Shown in pieces: positions 34,907-43,339 of a stretch of DNA of 64,000 nt. Below the pieces are notes generated by a model, which was given only the letters and a program-made list of their open reading frames with translations, made no database searches and was not told where the DNA came from. Every line of letters starts with the position of its first letter. The stretch's first letter is position 1. The position numbers were made by a program, and so were the translations under genes. This DNA comes from Cellulomonas sp. S1-8 (GTDB lineage: Bacteria > Actinomycetota > Actinomycetes > Actinomycetales > Cellulomonadaceae): positions 4,216,001 to 4,280,000 of the forward strand of contig NZ_CP110806.1 in assembly GCF_026184235.1 (NCBI RefSeq), read 5' to 3'.

Positions 34907-35971
34907 TCAGGCCGGCCGGATCTCGCCCGACCCCCGCGCGACGAGCCGGGTGGGGACGGTGATCGTCTCGGTCGGCAGGTCCCGCGACGCCAGACGGTCG
35001 AAGACGCGCTGCGCCGCGATCGCGCCGATGCGCGCCGGGTCCTGCGCGATCACGGTGACGCGCGGCTCGAGCAGGTCGGCGAGCTGGAAGTCGTCGAAGC
35101 CCACGAGGGCGACCCGGTGCTGCAGCCCGAGGGTGCGCAGCGCGCGGATCGCACCGATCGTGATGAGGTTCTGGCTCGTGAAGAGCGCGGTCGGCGCCTC
35201 GGGGCCGGTCAGCAGGGCGTGCACCGCGGCCTCGGCCTCCACCTCGCTGTGGATGTCGTTCGCTGCGGGCGCCGACGACGCCGGGATGCCGGCGTCCGCG
35301 AGCGCCCGCACGAACCCGCGGTGCCGCTCGCGCGCGGTGTCGATGCTGCCGAGGTCGCCCAGGTAGGCGATCCGGCGGTGGCCGTGCTCGAGCAGGTGCC
35401 GGGTGGCGCGGCCGGCGCCGGCGGCGTTGTCGACGACGACCGAGTCGACGTCGATGCCCACCGCGCGCCGGTCGACCATGACGATCGGGGTGCCCGACTC
35501 CTGCTCCCAGCGCAGGTAGCCCTGGTCGGGTGTGATGGCCGAGACGATGAGCCCGTCGACGCGACGAGCGGTCAGTGCCGCAACGAGGGCGCGCTCCCGG
35601 TCCGGCTCCTCGTCCGTGCTGCCGGCCAGGACAGCCACGCCCTGCGCCCCGGCGACGTCCTCGATGGCACGGTGGATGGCCGCCGAGAAGGGGTTGTCCA
35701 CACTGGCCAGCACGAGGCCGAGGCTCAGGGACCGCCGCTCGCTGCGACGCAGGTTCCCGGCGTGCAGGTCCGGGCGGTAGTTGAGCGCACGGGCGGCCTC
35801 GTTCACGCGCTGCGCCATGGCGCCGGACACGCCGGGCTCGCCGTTCACCACGCGTGAGACGGTCTTGATCCCGACGCCCGCCAGCGCCGCGACGTCGCGC
35901 ATCGTCGCCCGCCGGCGGGGCGTGGCGCCCCGGCCCGCGGTCGCGGCGTCCGTGCTGGACAACGTCGTCAT
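34907..35971 (-). CDS. LacI family repressor of the fructan locus
   Basis: A 354-residue LacI-type regulator. The helix-turn-helix is at about 25-70 (TMRDVAALAGVGIKTVSRVV, with hinge helix start AARALNYRPD). The periplasmic-binding-like sensor domain follows, with LGLVLASVDNPFSAAIHRAI, VDGLIVSAITPDQGYLRW and ALFTSQNLITIGAIRALRTL. The effector is not readable but is probably a fructose- or sucrose-derived sugar, given the neighbours. It lies downstream of and in line with the GH32 gene. Three operators of the form GACAACGTTGTC in the GH32/importer promoter are its likely targets. The start could also be a GTG seven codons upstream. Confidence 0.92.
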   Translation of the reverse strand: MTTLSSTDAATAGRGATPRRRATMRDVAALAGVGIKTVSRVVNGEPGVSGAMAQRVNEAARALNYRPDLHAGNLRRSERRSLSLGLVLASVDNPFSAAIHRAIEDVAGAQGVAVLAGSTDEEPDRERALVAALTARRVDGLIVSAITPDQGYLRWEQESGTPIVMVDRRAVGIDVDSVVVDNAAGAGRATRHLLEHGHRRIAYLGDLGSIDTARERHRGFVRALADAGIPASSAPAANDIHSEVEAEAAVHALLTGPEAPTALFTSQNLITIGAIRALRTLGLQHRVALVGFDDFQLADLLEPRVTVIAQDPARIGAIAAQRVFDRLASRDLPTETITVPTRLVARGSGEIRPA

Positions 35972-36055
35972 GGGATGAGGGTAGGGGCCCACCCCGGCCC
36001 GCGTGCGGACGTCACACGGACGGGTGCCGCGCCCGGGGTGAGGCCCCTGCGCACG

Positions 36056-38593
36056 TCAGGACGCCCCGGGCGCGAGCCGCCGGACCTCGAACGACGTCAC
36101 GGTGACGCGGCCTCCGTCAGCGAAGAGGGCCACGCGGTCGCTGCCGCGGCTCGGGTAGACGAGGTCGGTGATCGTCGCCTCCCCGTCGTTGCCGAAGACC
36201 TCGACGGACGACCGGTCGACGACCACCTGGAGTCGCACCCGGCCCTCGCGTGCGGGCAGGCGTGCGGTGTGCACACCGCCGAACGCGGGATGGAAGTCGA
36301 CCGCTCCGGACCTCGTCCGGTCGACGTACATCCGGCCCGCCGCGACGTCGTACCCGACGACCGTGCGCTCGTCGCCCCCGGCACGCACGTGCAGACCGAA
36401 GGACGTCGCGTCGCCGAGCTCGAACTCGACGGTCAGCAGGACGGCACCGTCGTCCGCGGCCCTCGGGACGGGCACGGTGCGGTCGTCGAGGACGCCCTCC
36501 TGGCCCCGGAGCCGACGCGGAGCCGGCGCACCCGGCACGTCGACCGGCCGGGAGGTCAGCACCAGCCGTCCGTCGAGCGTGCGCAGCGCGAGGGTGCGCG
36601 GCAGGGTCATCGAACCCCGCCACCCGGCGGTCGGCGTCGACGTGGCGTACTCCCAGTTGTTCATCCAGGCGATCGCGATGCGCTCGCCCCCCGGGGCGTT
36701 CTCGATCGTCAGCGGCGCGTAGAAGTCCGTGCCGTGGTCGAGCCAGGCATGGCGCTCGAGGTCGGAGGGGGCAGGCGCGTCGCCCGCGACGACGTGGTCC
36801 AGCAGGACGTGTCCCCAGCCGCCCGTGCTCGTGTCGACGACCGAGAGCTGCGCGGTGCGCCCGCGCAGATCACCGACGTCCCAGGAGACCGGGGCGAGCC
36901 CCTCGCTGTCCTGCCCGGTGGCGGTGCGCACGACCTGACCGTCCACGACGAGGTTCACCGTGGACTCGTCGGACCGCGGACGTGCCGGCTGGTCCGAGAG
37001 CACGACGTGGTCGACCAGGACGTGGCCCCAGCCCCCGGTGTCCTCGTCGAGGACCTCCACGTGGGCGCGAGCGCCGGCGAGGACCGCGACGTCCCAGGCC
37101 ACCCAGTCGAGCGTGCCGCTCTCGCGTCCGGACGCGGTGCGGACGACCTCGCCGTCCACCACGAGCCGCACGGCGGTGTCGGTGCCCGCGCCGCCCCCGA
37201 CCAGGACGTTGACCCACCGGTCGCGCACGGTGAACGCCGGTGAGACCAGCCGGCCGGTCGCGGAGTCGGGCGGCGGGTCGCACGGGTCGCCGTGGCCGTT
37301 CTGGTAGGAGTTCGCCAGGCCGGCGCCGAGGTACCCGCGCACGCCGGTCTGGCAGGCGGCGTCGCCGGGCGTCGGGCCGGGACCGAACGCCGTCCCCTCG
37401 ACGGTCCAGCCGTCGAAGTCGCCGCCCTCGAAGTCCGCGAGCACCGTGCCCGTCGGCGCCGAGCCGTCACCCGTGCCCGGACGGTGCGGGTGCCGGCCAC
37501 CGCCCACGAGCATCGTGAGCCAGCGGCGGTCGAGGGTGAACGGGGGCGAAGTCAACGTGCCGGTCGCGGCGTCCCCGCCCCGGAAGGTGTTGACGAGCGC
37601 GTCGCCCCGGAAGCCCGTGACGGGGTGCTGACCCGGCAGCGTGCCCGGCACGGGACCCGAGCCGAAGGCGTCGCCGGTGGCGGTCCAGCCCTCGCCGTAC
37701 GCGGGGCCCTCGAAGTCGGCCAGGAGGTCGCCGGTGGCGTCCGGGTAGTCCGCGGGGCGAGGATCCGCGACGAAGCGCGTGCCGTCGAAGTCACCGACGA
37801 AGTACTGGGCTCCCGACCCGCCGGCCACGGCTCCCGGGTTGAGGCTCACCACGAGCACCCACCGGGTGCGCGTCGGGTCGCCGTCGACCGGCAGCTCGAA
37901 CAGGTCGGGCATCTCCCACACGCCGCCGACGGCGCCGGCGGGCCCGAAGTCGCTCAGGTGCGTCCAGCCGGTCAGGTCGTCGGAGCGGTAGAAGCGGATG
38001 ACCCGCTCCGTCGCGAGCGCGACCGCCATGACCCAGTAGCCGCCGGCGTCGTAGCGGAACACCTTCGGGTCGCGGAACTCGCGCGAGCCGAGGTCGAGCA
38101 CCGGGTTGCCCGCGTACCTCGTCCACGTCTCGCCGGCGTCGAGGCTGTAGGCGATCGACTGCGCCTGGATCCCGGTGACCGGGTCCCAGGAGGTGTAGGC
38201 GGCGACGAGCGGGGTCCGGCCGTGGTCGCCGAAGCCGCTCGTGTTGTCCTCGTCGACGACGACCGTGCCCGAGAAGATGTGCTCGCGCTCGGACCAGGGG
38301 ATCGCGAGGGGACGTTCCTCCCACGTGACGAGGTCCGTGCTGACGGCGTGGCCCCAGGACATGTGCCCCCAGTCGTTCCCCAACGGGTTGTGCTGGAAGA
38401 ACAGGTGGTAGCGGCCCTCGAACCACACCGGCCCGTTCGGGTCGTTGACCCAGTTCTGCTCGGGGGCGAAGTGCGCCACCGGACGGTGCGGGTCCACCTC
38501 GGCACGCTCCCGGCCCTGCACGGGTGCCGCCAGCGTGGTCGTCAGGGCCGCCACCGCGGCGGTCGCCCACAGGGCGCGCATGCGTCGTCGCAC
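36056..38593 (-). CDS. Secreted GH32 levanase/invertase-like enzyme with nested insertion
   Basis: An 845-residue exported glycoside hydrolase. The GTG at 38593 has GAGGAG upstream, and a signal peptide follows (LWATAAVAALTTTLAAPVQG). The GH32 beta-propeller has the nucleophile Asp51 in NWVNDPNGP, the RDP motif near 174 (REFRDPKVF) and the acid/base Glu near 226 (WEMPDLFEL). The propeller is interrupted after residue 285 and resumes near 610 at LDHGTDFYAPLTIEN. The inserted 320 residues contain two related beta modules, one inside the other. The C-terminal beta-sandwich (from about 690) carries VVVDRSSVEVFGNDGEATIT. Levan or inulin hydrolysis outside the cell is expected. It is divergent from the sugar importer under shared LacI operators. 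Confidence 0.92.
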   Translation of the reverse strand: MRRRMRALWATAAVAALTTTLAAPVQGRERAEVDPHRPVAHFAPEQNWVNDPNGPVWFEGRYHLFFQHNPLGNDWGHMSWGHAVSTDLVTWEERPLAIPWSEREHIFSGTVVVDEDNTSGFGDHGRTPLVAAYTSWDPVTGIQAQSIAYSLDAGETWTRYAGNPVLDLGSREFRDPKVFRYDAGGYWVMAVALATERVIRFYRSDDLTGWTHLSDFGPAGAVGGVWEMPDLFELPVDGDPTRTRWVLVVSLNPGAVAGGSGAQYFVGDFDGTRFVADPRPADYPDATGDLLADFEGPAYGEGWTATGDAFGSGPVPGTLPGQHPVTGFRGDALVNTFRGGDAATGTLTSPPFTLDRRWLTMLVGGGRHPHRPGTGDGSAPTGTVLADFEGGDFDGWTVEGTAFGPGPTPGDAACQTGVRGYLGAGLANSYQNGHGDPCDPPPDSATGRLVSPAFTVRDRWVNVLVGGGAGTDTAVRLVVDGEVVRTASGRESGTLDWVAWDVAVLAGARAHVEVLDEDTGGWGHVLVDHVVLSDQPARPRSDESTVNLVVDGQVVRTATGQDSEGLAPVSWDVGDLRGRTAQLSVVDTSTGGWGHVLLDHVVAGDAPAPSDLERHAWLDHGTDFYAPLTIENAPGGERIAIAWMNNWEYATSTPTAGWRGSMTLPRTLALRTLDGRLVLTSRPVDVPGAPAPRRLRGQEGVLDDRTVPVPRAADDGAVLLTVEFELGDATSFGLHVRAGGDERTVVGYDVAAGRMYVDRTRSGAVDFHPAFGGVHTARLPAREGRVRLQVVVDRSSVEVFGNDGEATITDLVYPSRGSDRVALFADGGRVTVTSFEVRRLAPGAS
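36775..37740 (-). other. Nested module insertion within the GH32 propeller
   Basis: The insertion begins with DLLADFEGPAYGEGWTATGD and ends near WGHVLLDHVVAGD. A first module's front half (LADFEG to LVGGGRHP) is followed not by its back half but by a complete second copy (LADFEGGDFDGWTVEG to WGHVLVDHVV). The back half of the first then follows (VNLVVDGQVVRTATG to WGHVLLDHVV). The order A1-A2-B2-B1 is what a homologous module inserted into the loop of another would give. It probably binds carbohydrate or shapes the active-site entrance. Confidence 0.7.
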
Positions 38594-38668
38594 GTCGTCT
38601 CCTCGTTGAGATCGTGTGGCAGCGGACGCCTGTCCGCGTGCGTCCGGCCCGCCGATCGTCGTCATGAA

Positions 38669-38682
38669 TGACAACGATGTCA
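38669..38682 (-). promoter_or_regulatory. LacI-type operator O1 (GH32 side)
   Basis: TGACAACGATGTCA is a one-mismatch copy of the operator seen twice more to the right. It overlaps the GH32 -35 candidate TTGACA (38683-38678), which is 17 bases from GACGAT (38660-38655). Confidence 0.7.
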
Positions 38683-38711
38683 ACCACTGCTTCCAGGACA
38701 CTCGTCCAACT

Positions 38712-38725
38712 AGACAACGTTGTCA
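38712..38725. promoter_or_regulatory. LacI-type operator O2 (middle)
   Basis: AGACAACGTTGTCA contains the perfect 12-bp palindrome GACAACGTTGTC. It lies between the divergent GH32 and importer promoters and could allow looping or serve both. Confidence 0.75.
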
Positions 38726-38755
38726 GATCGTTATTCGTGCACGACCAATCTCGAG

Positions 38756-38785
38756 TTGACCGATTCGTCCTTGCGCGGGTAGACA
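38756..38785 (+). promoter_or_regulatory. Candidate promoter of the sugar importer operon
   Basis: TTGACC (38756-38761) and TAGACA (38780-38785) are 18 bases apart. The operator O3 begins six bases after the -10 candidate, at the expected start of transcription. Confidence 0.5.
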
Positions 38786-38790
38786 CCTCG

Positions 38791-38806
38791 CAGACAACGT
38801 TGTCTG
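38791..38806 (+). promoter_or_regulatory. LacI-type operator O3 (importer side)
   Basis: CAGACAACGTTGTCTG is a perfect 16-bp palindrome, 44 bases upstream of the ATP-binding-protein start, over the probable transcription start. It is the strongest of the three copies. Confidence 0.8.
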
Positions 38807-38849
38807 GGATCCTGTGCAGGGGTTGCGGGCGGCGCGATGGGAGGCACGC

Positions 38850-40412
38850 ATGAACCACGTGGACCCGGTCATCCTCGAGATGCGGGGCATCACCAAGGAG
38901 TTCCCCGGCGTGCGCGCGCTCGACGGCGTGACGATCACGGTCCGGGTCGGAGAGATCCACGCGGTCTGCGGGGAGAACGGTGCCGGCAAGTCGACCCTGA
39001 TGAAGATCCTGTCCGGCGTCTACCCGCACGGCTCGTACGACGGCGCAGTGGTCTTCCAGGGGGACGAGGTCCGCTTCAAGGACATCAAGGCGTCCGAGCG
39101 GGCGGGCATCGTGATCATCCACCAGGAGCTGGCGCTCATCCCGGAGCTGTCGATCGCCGAGAACATCTACCTCGGCAACGAGGTCATGAGCCGGGGGCTG
39201 ATCGACTGGGACGCCGCCCGGCGCCGGACGGTCGAGCTCCTCGCCCGGGTCGGCTTCGACGTCGACCCCGCCACGCCCGTCAAGAGCCTCGGCGTCGGCC
39301 AGCAGCAGCTCGTCGAGATCGCGAAGGCCCTGTCGAAGGACGTGCGCCTGCTCATCCTCGACGAGCCGACGTCCGCACTCAACGAGGCCGACTCCGAGAA
39401 CCTGCTGGACCTGCTGCGCGGCCTGCAGGCGCGCGGGATCACCTCGATCATGATCTCCCACAAGCTCAACGAGATCGCGGCCGTCGCCGACGCGGTCACC
39501 GTGATCCGCGACGGTCGCACGGTGGAGACGTACGCCGTCGAGTCCGGCCGCGTCGACGAGGACCGCATCATCCGCGCCATGGTCGGCCGGTCCCTCGAGA
39601 ACCGCTACCCGCACCACACGCCGACGATCGGCGAGACGGTCCTCGAGGTGCGCGGGTGGCGGGTCGAGCACCCCACGGTGCCCGGGCGGCTCGTCTGCAA
39701 GGACTCCGCCTTCCACGTCCGCAGCGGCGAGATCATCGGCTTCGCCGGTCTCATGGGCGCCGGGCGCACGGAGCTCGCGCGGTCGGTCTTCGGCCGCAGC
39801 TACGGGACGTACCTGGCGGGCGAGGTGCTGCTGCGCGGCCGGCCGGTCCAGGTCCCGACCGTCGAGGCGGCCATCCGCCACGGCATCGCGTACGTGCCCG
39901 AGGACCGCAAGAACCTCGGGCTCAACCTCCTCGACACGATCCAGCGGACCATCACGTCGGCCAACCTGCGGGAGATCGTGCGCCGCTGGCTGCTCGACGT
40001 CGATCGCGAGGGAGCGGTCGCGGAGGGCTACCGACGGTCCCTGCGGATCAAGAGCCCGACCGTCGGCGCCGGCGTCACGACGCTGTCGGGCGGCAACCAG
40101 CAGAAGGTCGTCCTCGCCAAGTGGATGTTCCCGAACCCGGACGTGCTGATCCTCGACGAGCCCACGCGGGGCATCGACGTGGGCGCGAAGTACGAGATCT
40201 ACAAGCTCGTGCACGACCTCGCGGACCAGGGCAAGGCGGTCGTCGTCATCTCCTCGGAGCTGCCCGAGCTGCTCGGGATGTGCGACCGCATCTACACGAT
40301 CTGCGAGGGCCGGATCACCGGCGTCCTCGACGTCCAGGACGCCGACCAGGAGAGCCTCATGCGGCTGATGACCACCCCCACGACCACCACCGCCGCGGGG
40401 ACCCCGCGTTGA
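38850..40412 (+). CDS. mmsA: Sugar ABC transporter, ATP-binding protein (two ATPase domains)
   Basis: A 520-residue ATPase of the MglA/XylG/GguA class. The ATG at 38850 has GGGAGG five bases upstream. The first domain has Walker A GENGAGKST (41-49), the LGVGQQQLVEIAKAL signature region and Walker B LLILDEPTSALNE. The second has the usual degenerate P-loop GLMGAGRTEL, signature LSGGNQQKVVLAKW and VLILDEPTRGIDVG. It powers import of monosaccharides through the permease encoded next. It is the first gene of a three-gene operon; the gap to the permease is 43 bp. The operator O3 upstream indicates LacI control together with the GH32 gene. Confidence 0.93.
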   Translation: MNHVDPVILEMRGITKEFPGVRALDGVTITVRVGEIHAVCGENGAGKSTLMKILSGVYPHGSYDGAVVFQGDEVRFKDIKASERAGIVIIHQELALIPELSIAENIYLGNEVMSRGLIDWDAARRRTVELLARVGFDVDPATPVKSLGVGQQQLVEIAKALSKDVRLLILDEPTSALNEADSENLLDLLRGLQARGITSIMISHKLNEIAAVADAVTVIRDGRTVETYAVESGRVDEDRIIRAMVGRSLENRYPHHTPTIGETVLEVRGWRVEHPTVPGRLVCKDSAFHVRSGEIIGFAGLMGAGRTELARSVFGRSYGTYLAGEVLLRGRPVQVPTVEAAIRHGIAYVPEDRKNLGLNLLDTIQRTITSANLREIVRRWLLDVDREGAVAEGYRRSLRIKSPTVGAGVTTLSGGNQQKVVLAKWMFPNPDVLILDEPTRGIDVGAKYEIYKLVHDLADQGKAVVVISSELPELLGMCDRIYTICEGRITGVLDVQDADQESLMRLMTTPTTTTAAGTPR

Positions 40413-40455
40413 CGCGGTCGACCCGGACCCACCGGCCCAGAACAGGGAGCGGACG

Positions 40456-41814
40456 ATGACGTCCTTCAAGCAGGTCCTCGGCGGGGACATCCGCCAGTTC
40501 ACGATGGTCTTCGCGCTCATCGCGCTGCTCGTGGGGTTCGACGTGGCATCGGGCGGCCGCATGCTCACGTCGTCGAACTTCCAGAACCTCCTGTCCGGCA
40601 ACGCCTACGTCCTGATCCTGGCGATCGGCATGGTCATGGTCATCGTGATCGGCCAGATCGACCTGTCCGTCGGGTCCGTCGCGGGGTTCGTCGGCATGGT
40701 CGTCGCCCTCAGTGCGCGCGACCTCAGCCTGCCGTGGTGGCTCGCCGTGCTGGTGGGGCTCGCGGTGGGGGTGGCGATCGGCTGCTGGCAGGGCTTCTGG
40801 CTCGCGCGCCTCGGGATCCCCGGCTTCATCACGACGCTCGCGGGCATGATGATCTTCCGCGGCGGCGTCATCTGGATGAGCGGCTCCATCAGCGTCCCGG
40901 TGCCGCAGGAGCTGCGGTTCCTCGGGTCGGGCTACCTGCCCGAGTGGGGCCCGGCGTTCACGCAGATGAACAACTCGACGGTCGTGCTGGGACTCGTCGC
41001 GATCGCCGTGTACGCCTACTCGCAGCTCAACCAGCACCGTCGGCTCGCCGGCTCGGGTGACCACGCACAGCCCCTGTGGCCGGTCGTCGTGCGCATCGTC
41101 CTCGTGGGTGCGGTCATCGCCTACGTCACCTGGCTGTTCGCCAGCGGCCGCCCCGGCACGTCGTTCCCGGTGCCCGGGCTCATCCTCGTGGGGCTCGTGA
41201 TCATCTACCACGTCGTCACCCAGCGCACCCGGTTCGGTCGCCACATCTACGCGGTCGGCGGCAACCGCGCCGCCGCTGCGCTCTCGGGCGTCAACACCCG
41301 CCGGACCTACTTCCTCGTGATGGCGAACATGTCGTTCCTCGCTGCGCTGGCCGGGATCATGTTCGTCGGGCGGGCGACCTCCGCAGGTCCGTCCGACGGC
41401 ACGATGTGGGAGCTCGACGCCATCGCCGCCGTGTTCATCGGAGGCGCGGCGGTGTCCGGTGGCATCGGCACCGTCGCCGCGTCGATGGTCGGCGGGCTCG
41501 TGATGGCCGTCCTCAACAGCGGCCTCATGCTCATGGGCGTCGGGGCCGACCGGACGCAGGTCATCAAGGGCATCGTGCTCCTGGCCGCGGTCGCGTTCGA
41601 CGTCTACAACAAGCAGCAGGGCAGGCCCTCGATCACGGGCCTGATCTCGGCGCGCTTCTCCCGCGGGGGCACGACGCAGGGTGGCCCCGACGCCGCCGCG
41701 GCCGCGGGGGCCGCAGCGGCGGCCGCCCTACCCGCGCTCGGACCCGTCCAGCCGGAGCGCGACGACCCGGCCGTGCCCGCCGACGGCCGCACCCCGACGG
41801 GCAGCGCCGGGTAG
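40456..41814 (+). CDS. mmsB: Sugar ABC transporter permease
   Basis: A 452-residue permease of the GguB/XylH (BPD_transp_2) family with about ten hydrophobic segments. Conserved segments include LILAIGMVMVIVIGQIDLSV (the family's GGIDLSVG-like motif), GIPGFITTLAGMMIFRGGV, GRHIYAVGGNRAAAALSGVN and IAAVFIGGAAVSGGIGTV. It has GGAG upstream of ATG 40456. The C-terminal 70 residues are an Ala-rich, disordered tail (AAAAAGAAAAAALPALGPVQ) beyond the normal end of the family. It forms the membrane channel with the preceding ATPase and following binding protein. Confidence 0.92.
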   Translation: MTSFKQVLGGDIRQFTMVFALIALLVGFDVASGGRMLTSSNFQNLLSGNAYVLILAIGMVMVIVIGQIDLSVGSVAGFVGMVVALSARDLSLPWWLAVLVGLAVGVAIGCWQGFWLARLGIPGFITTLAGMMIFRGGVIWMSGSISVPVPQELRFLGSGYLPEWGPAFTQMNNSTVVLGLVAIAVYAYSQLNQHRRLAGSGDHAQPLWPVVVRIVLVGAVIAYVTWLFASGRPGTSFPVPGLILVGLVIIYHVVTQRTRFGRHIYAVGGNRAAAALSGVNTRRTYFLVMANMSFLAALAGIMFVGRATSAGPSDGTMWELDAIAAVFIGGAAVSGGIGTVAASMVGGLVMAVLNSGLMLMGVGADRTQVIKGIVLLAAVAFDVYNKQQGRPSITGLISARFSRGGTTQGGPDAAAAAGAAAAAALPALGPVQPERDDPAVPADGRTPTGSAG

Positions 41815-41923
41815 CCGTCCGCGCCCGCCGTACTCACCACCGACGTAGGACCCCGTGGGCACCACAGCCCGCGGGCGGCCAGGTGCACCCCGCAGCGGGT
41901 GCGCCCGTGGAGAAGGAGCAGTC

Positions 41924-43018
41924 ATGCGCACCAGGTCCCTCGCCCTCGTGGCACTCACGACCGCCGGAGCCCTCGCCCTCAGCGCGTGCGGCGGTGGTCG
42001 CGAAGGAACCGCGGACGACGCCGCGGCCGGCGCGGCCGACGGCTTCGCCGAGGACGCCGTCATCGGCGTCTCGCTGCCGTGGCTCGGCACGCAGAACTGG
42101 GCAGAGGCGGAGTCGATGTTCACCGCCGAGCTGACGGACGCCGGCTTCGACCCGCTGGTCCAGGCAGCGGACAACAAGGTCACCCAGCAGCAGCAGCAGA
42201 TCGAGGCGATGATCGAGCGCGGGGCCGAGGTCATCGTCGTCGGCCCGATCGACGGCACCCAGCTCGGCAGCGTCCTCGAGCGCGCCGCCGCCGAGGGCAT
42301 CGCCGTGATCGGGTACGACCGGCTCATCGAGAACACGACGGGCGTCGACGGGGTCGTGCAGTTCGGCAGCATCCGCACCGGAGAGCTCCAGGGGCAGTCG
42401 CTGCTCGACGGGCTCGCCGCGCGCAAGGGCGAGCCCCCCTACTACGTCGAGCTGTTCGGTGGGGGCCCGGCCGACCCGAACGCCCCGTCGTTCTTCGAGG
42501 GCGCCATGTCGGTCCTGCAGCCGAAGATCGACGACGGCACGCTGGTCGTCGCCTCGGGGCAGACCGACTTCACGCAGGCGGCGACGCCCGACTGGGACAA
42601 CGCCAAGGCGCAGGCGCGCATGGACTCCCTGCTGTCGGGCTTCTACAGCAGCGACGAGATCGACGGTGTGCTGTCGCCGAACGACGGCATCGCGCGGGCC
42701 ATCATGACGTCGACGGAGCAGGCCGGTCAGGCGATCCCGGTCGTGACCGGCCTCGACGCCGAGAACGAGTCCGTCGTGTCGGTGTGGGAGGGCGAGCAGT
42801 GGTCCACGGTCGCCAAGCCGACGCAGGACCTCGTCGCGCGGACGGTCGAGCTGATCCAGGCACTCCAGCAGGGCGAGGAGCTGCCGGAGCCCGACGAGTC
42901 CGTCGACAACGGCCAGAAGGACGTCGCGGTGTACCTGCTCGACCCCGTCGTGGTGACGCAGGAGAACGCCGAGGAGGTCTTCGCCGAGGACGCGGACCGG
43001 CTCGCGCTGCTGCAGTAG
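41924..43018 (+). CDS. chvE: Sugar-binding lipoprotein (ChvE-like)
   Basis: A 364-residue periplasmic-binding-type protein anchored as a lipoprotein. The ATG at 41924 has AAGGAG six bases upstream, and the lipobox is LALSAC with Cys22. The mature protein has the ChvE pattern IGVSLPWLGTQNWAEAES, VTQQQQQIEAMIERGAEVIV, GIAVIGYDRLIENT and GLDAENESVVSVWEGEQWST. ChvE-type proteins bind aldoses, but the fructan context suggests fructose or a short fructo-oligosaccharide, which is not provable here. It is the last gene of the operon; a strong terminator follows at 43031. Confidence 0.92.
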   Translation: MRTRSLALVALTTAGALALSACGGGREGTADDAAAGAADGFAEDAVIGVSLPWLGTQNWAEAESMFTAELTDAGFDPLVQAADNKVTQQQQQIEAMIERGAEVIVVGPIDGTQLGSVLERAAAEGIAVIGYDRLIENTTGVDGVVQFGSIRTGELQGQSLLDGLAARKGEPPYYVELFGGGPADPNAPSFFEGAMSVLQPKIDDGTLVVASGQTDFTQAATPDWDNAKAQARMDSLLSGFYSSDEIDGVLSPNDGIARAIMTSTEQAGQAIPVVTGLDAENESVVSVWEGEQWSTVAKPTQDLVARTVELIQALQQGEELPEPDESVDNGQKDVAVYLLDPVVVTQENAEEVFAEDADRLALLQ

Positions 43019-43030
43019 CACGTGCCGATC

Positions 43031-43057
43031 GGGGGGCCCGGCGAGGCCGGGCCCCCC
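43031..43057 (+). terminator. Strong hairpin terminator of the importer operon
   Basis: GGGGGGCCCGGC (43031-43042) pairs perfectly with GCCGGGCCCCCC (43046-43057) around a GAG loop. It lies 13 bases after the binding-protein stop. Confidence 0.85.
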
Positions 43058-43339
43058 TGCGGCGTGTCCTCCAGCGGCGCCTGCCGATGCCGATCTGCGC
43101 GGTGAAACCTTCAGGCGCCAAACGTCAAGGGTGAAATCTTGCGTCCGTCTGCTTCATCGTGATATGCCTGAAACACGCCGGTAACACCGGCCTCAGGGGG
43201 AGTGCACGACGGTGTGACTATCCCCCCACGTCGATGACGATCGACCTGCACACAAGGACGTGTGCTGTCCGCACACGCCGATCCGCCGCGCCTCGGCGAC
43301 CATGCCGGGCTCCGCGGCCGTGCGACAGGGGACATCGTG
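43058..43339 (+). promoter_or_regulatory. Long leader region of the levansucrase gene
   Basis: About 280 bases separate the terminator from the GH68 start. The region contains two copies of GGTGAAA(C/T)CTT (43101 and 43130), an inverted TTCAGGC/GCCTGAA pair (43110 and 43166), a perfect hairpin GCCGGTAACACCGGC (43177-43191), and GCACAC/GTGTGC/GCACAC elements (43248-43276). The last could form alternative stems. No GACAACGTTGTC operator is present, so levansucrase seems regulated separately from the importer and the GH32 gene. No protein-coding gene is seen. Confidence 0.5.
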
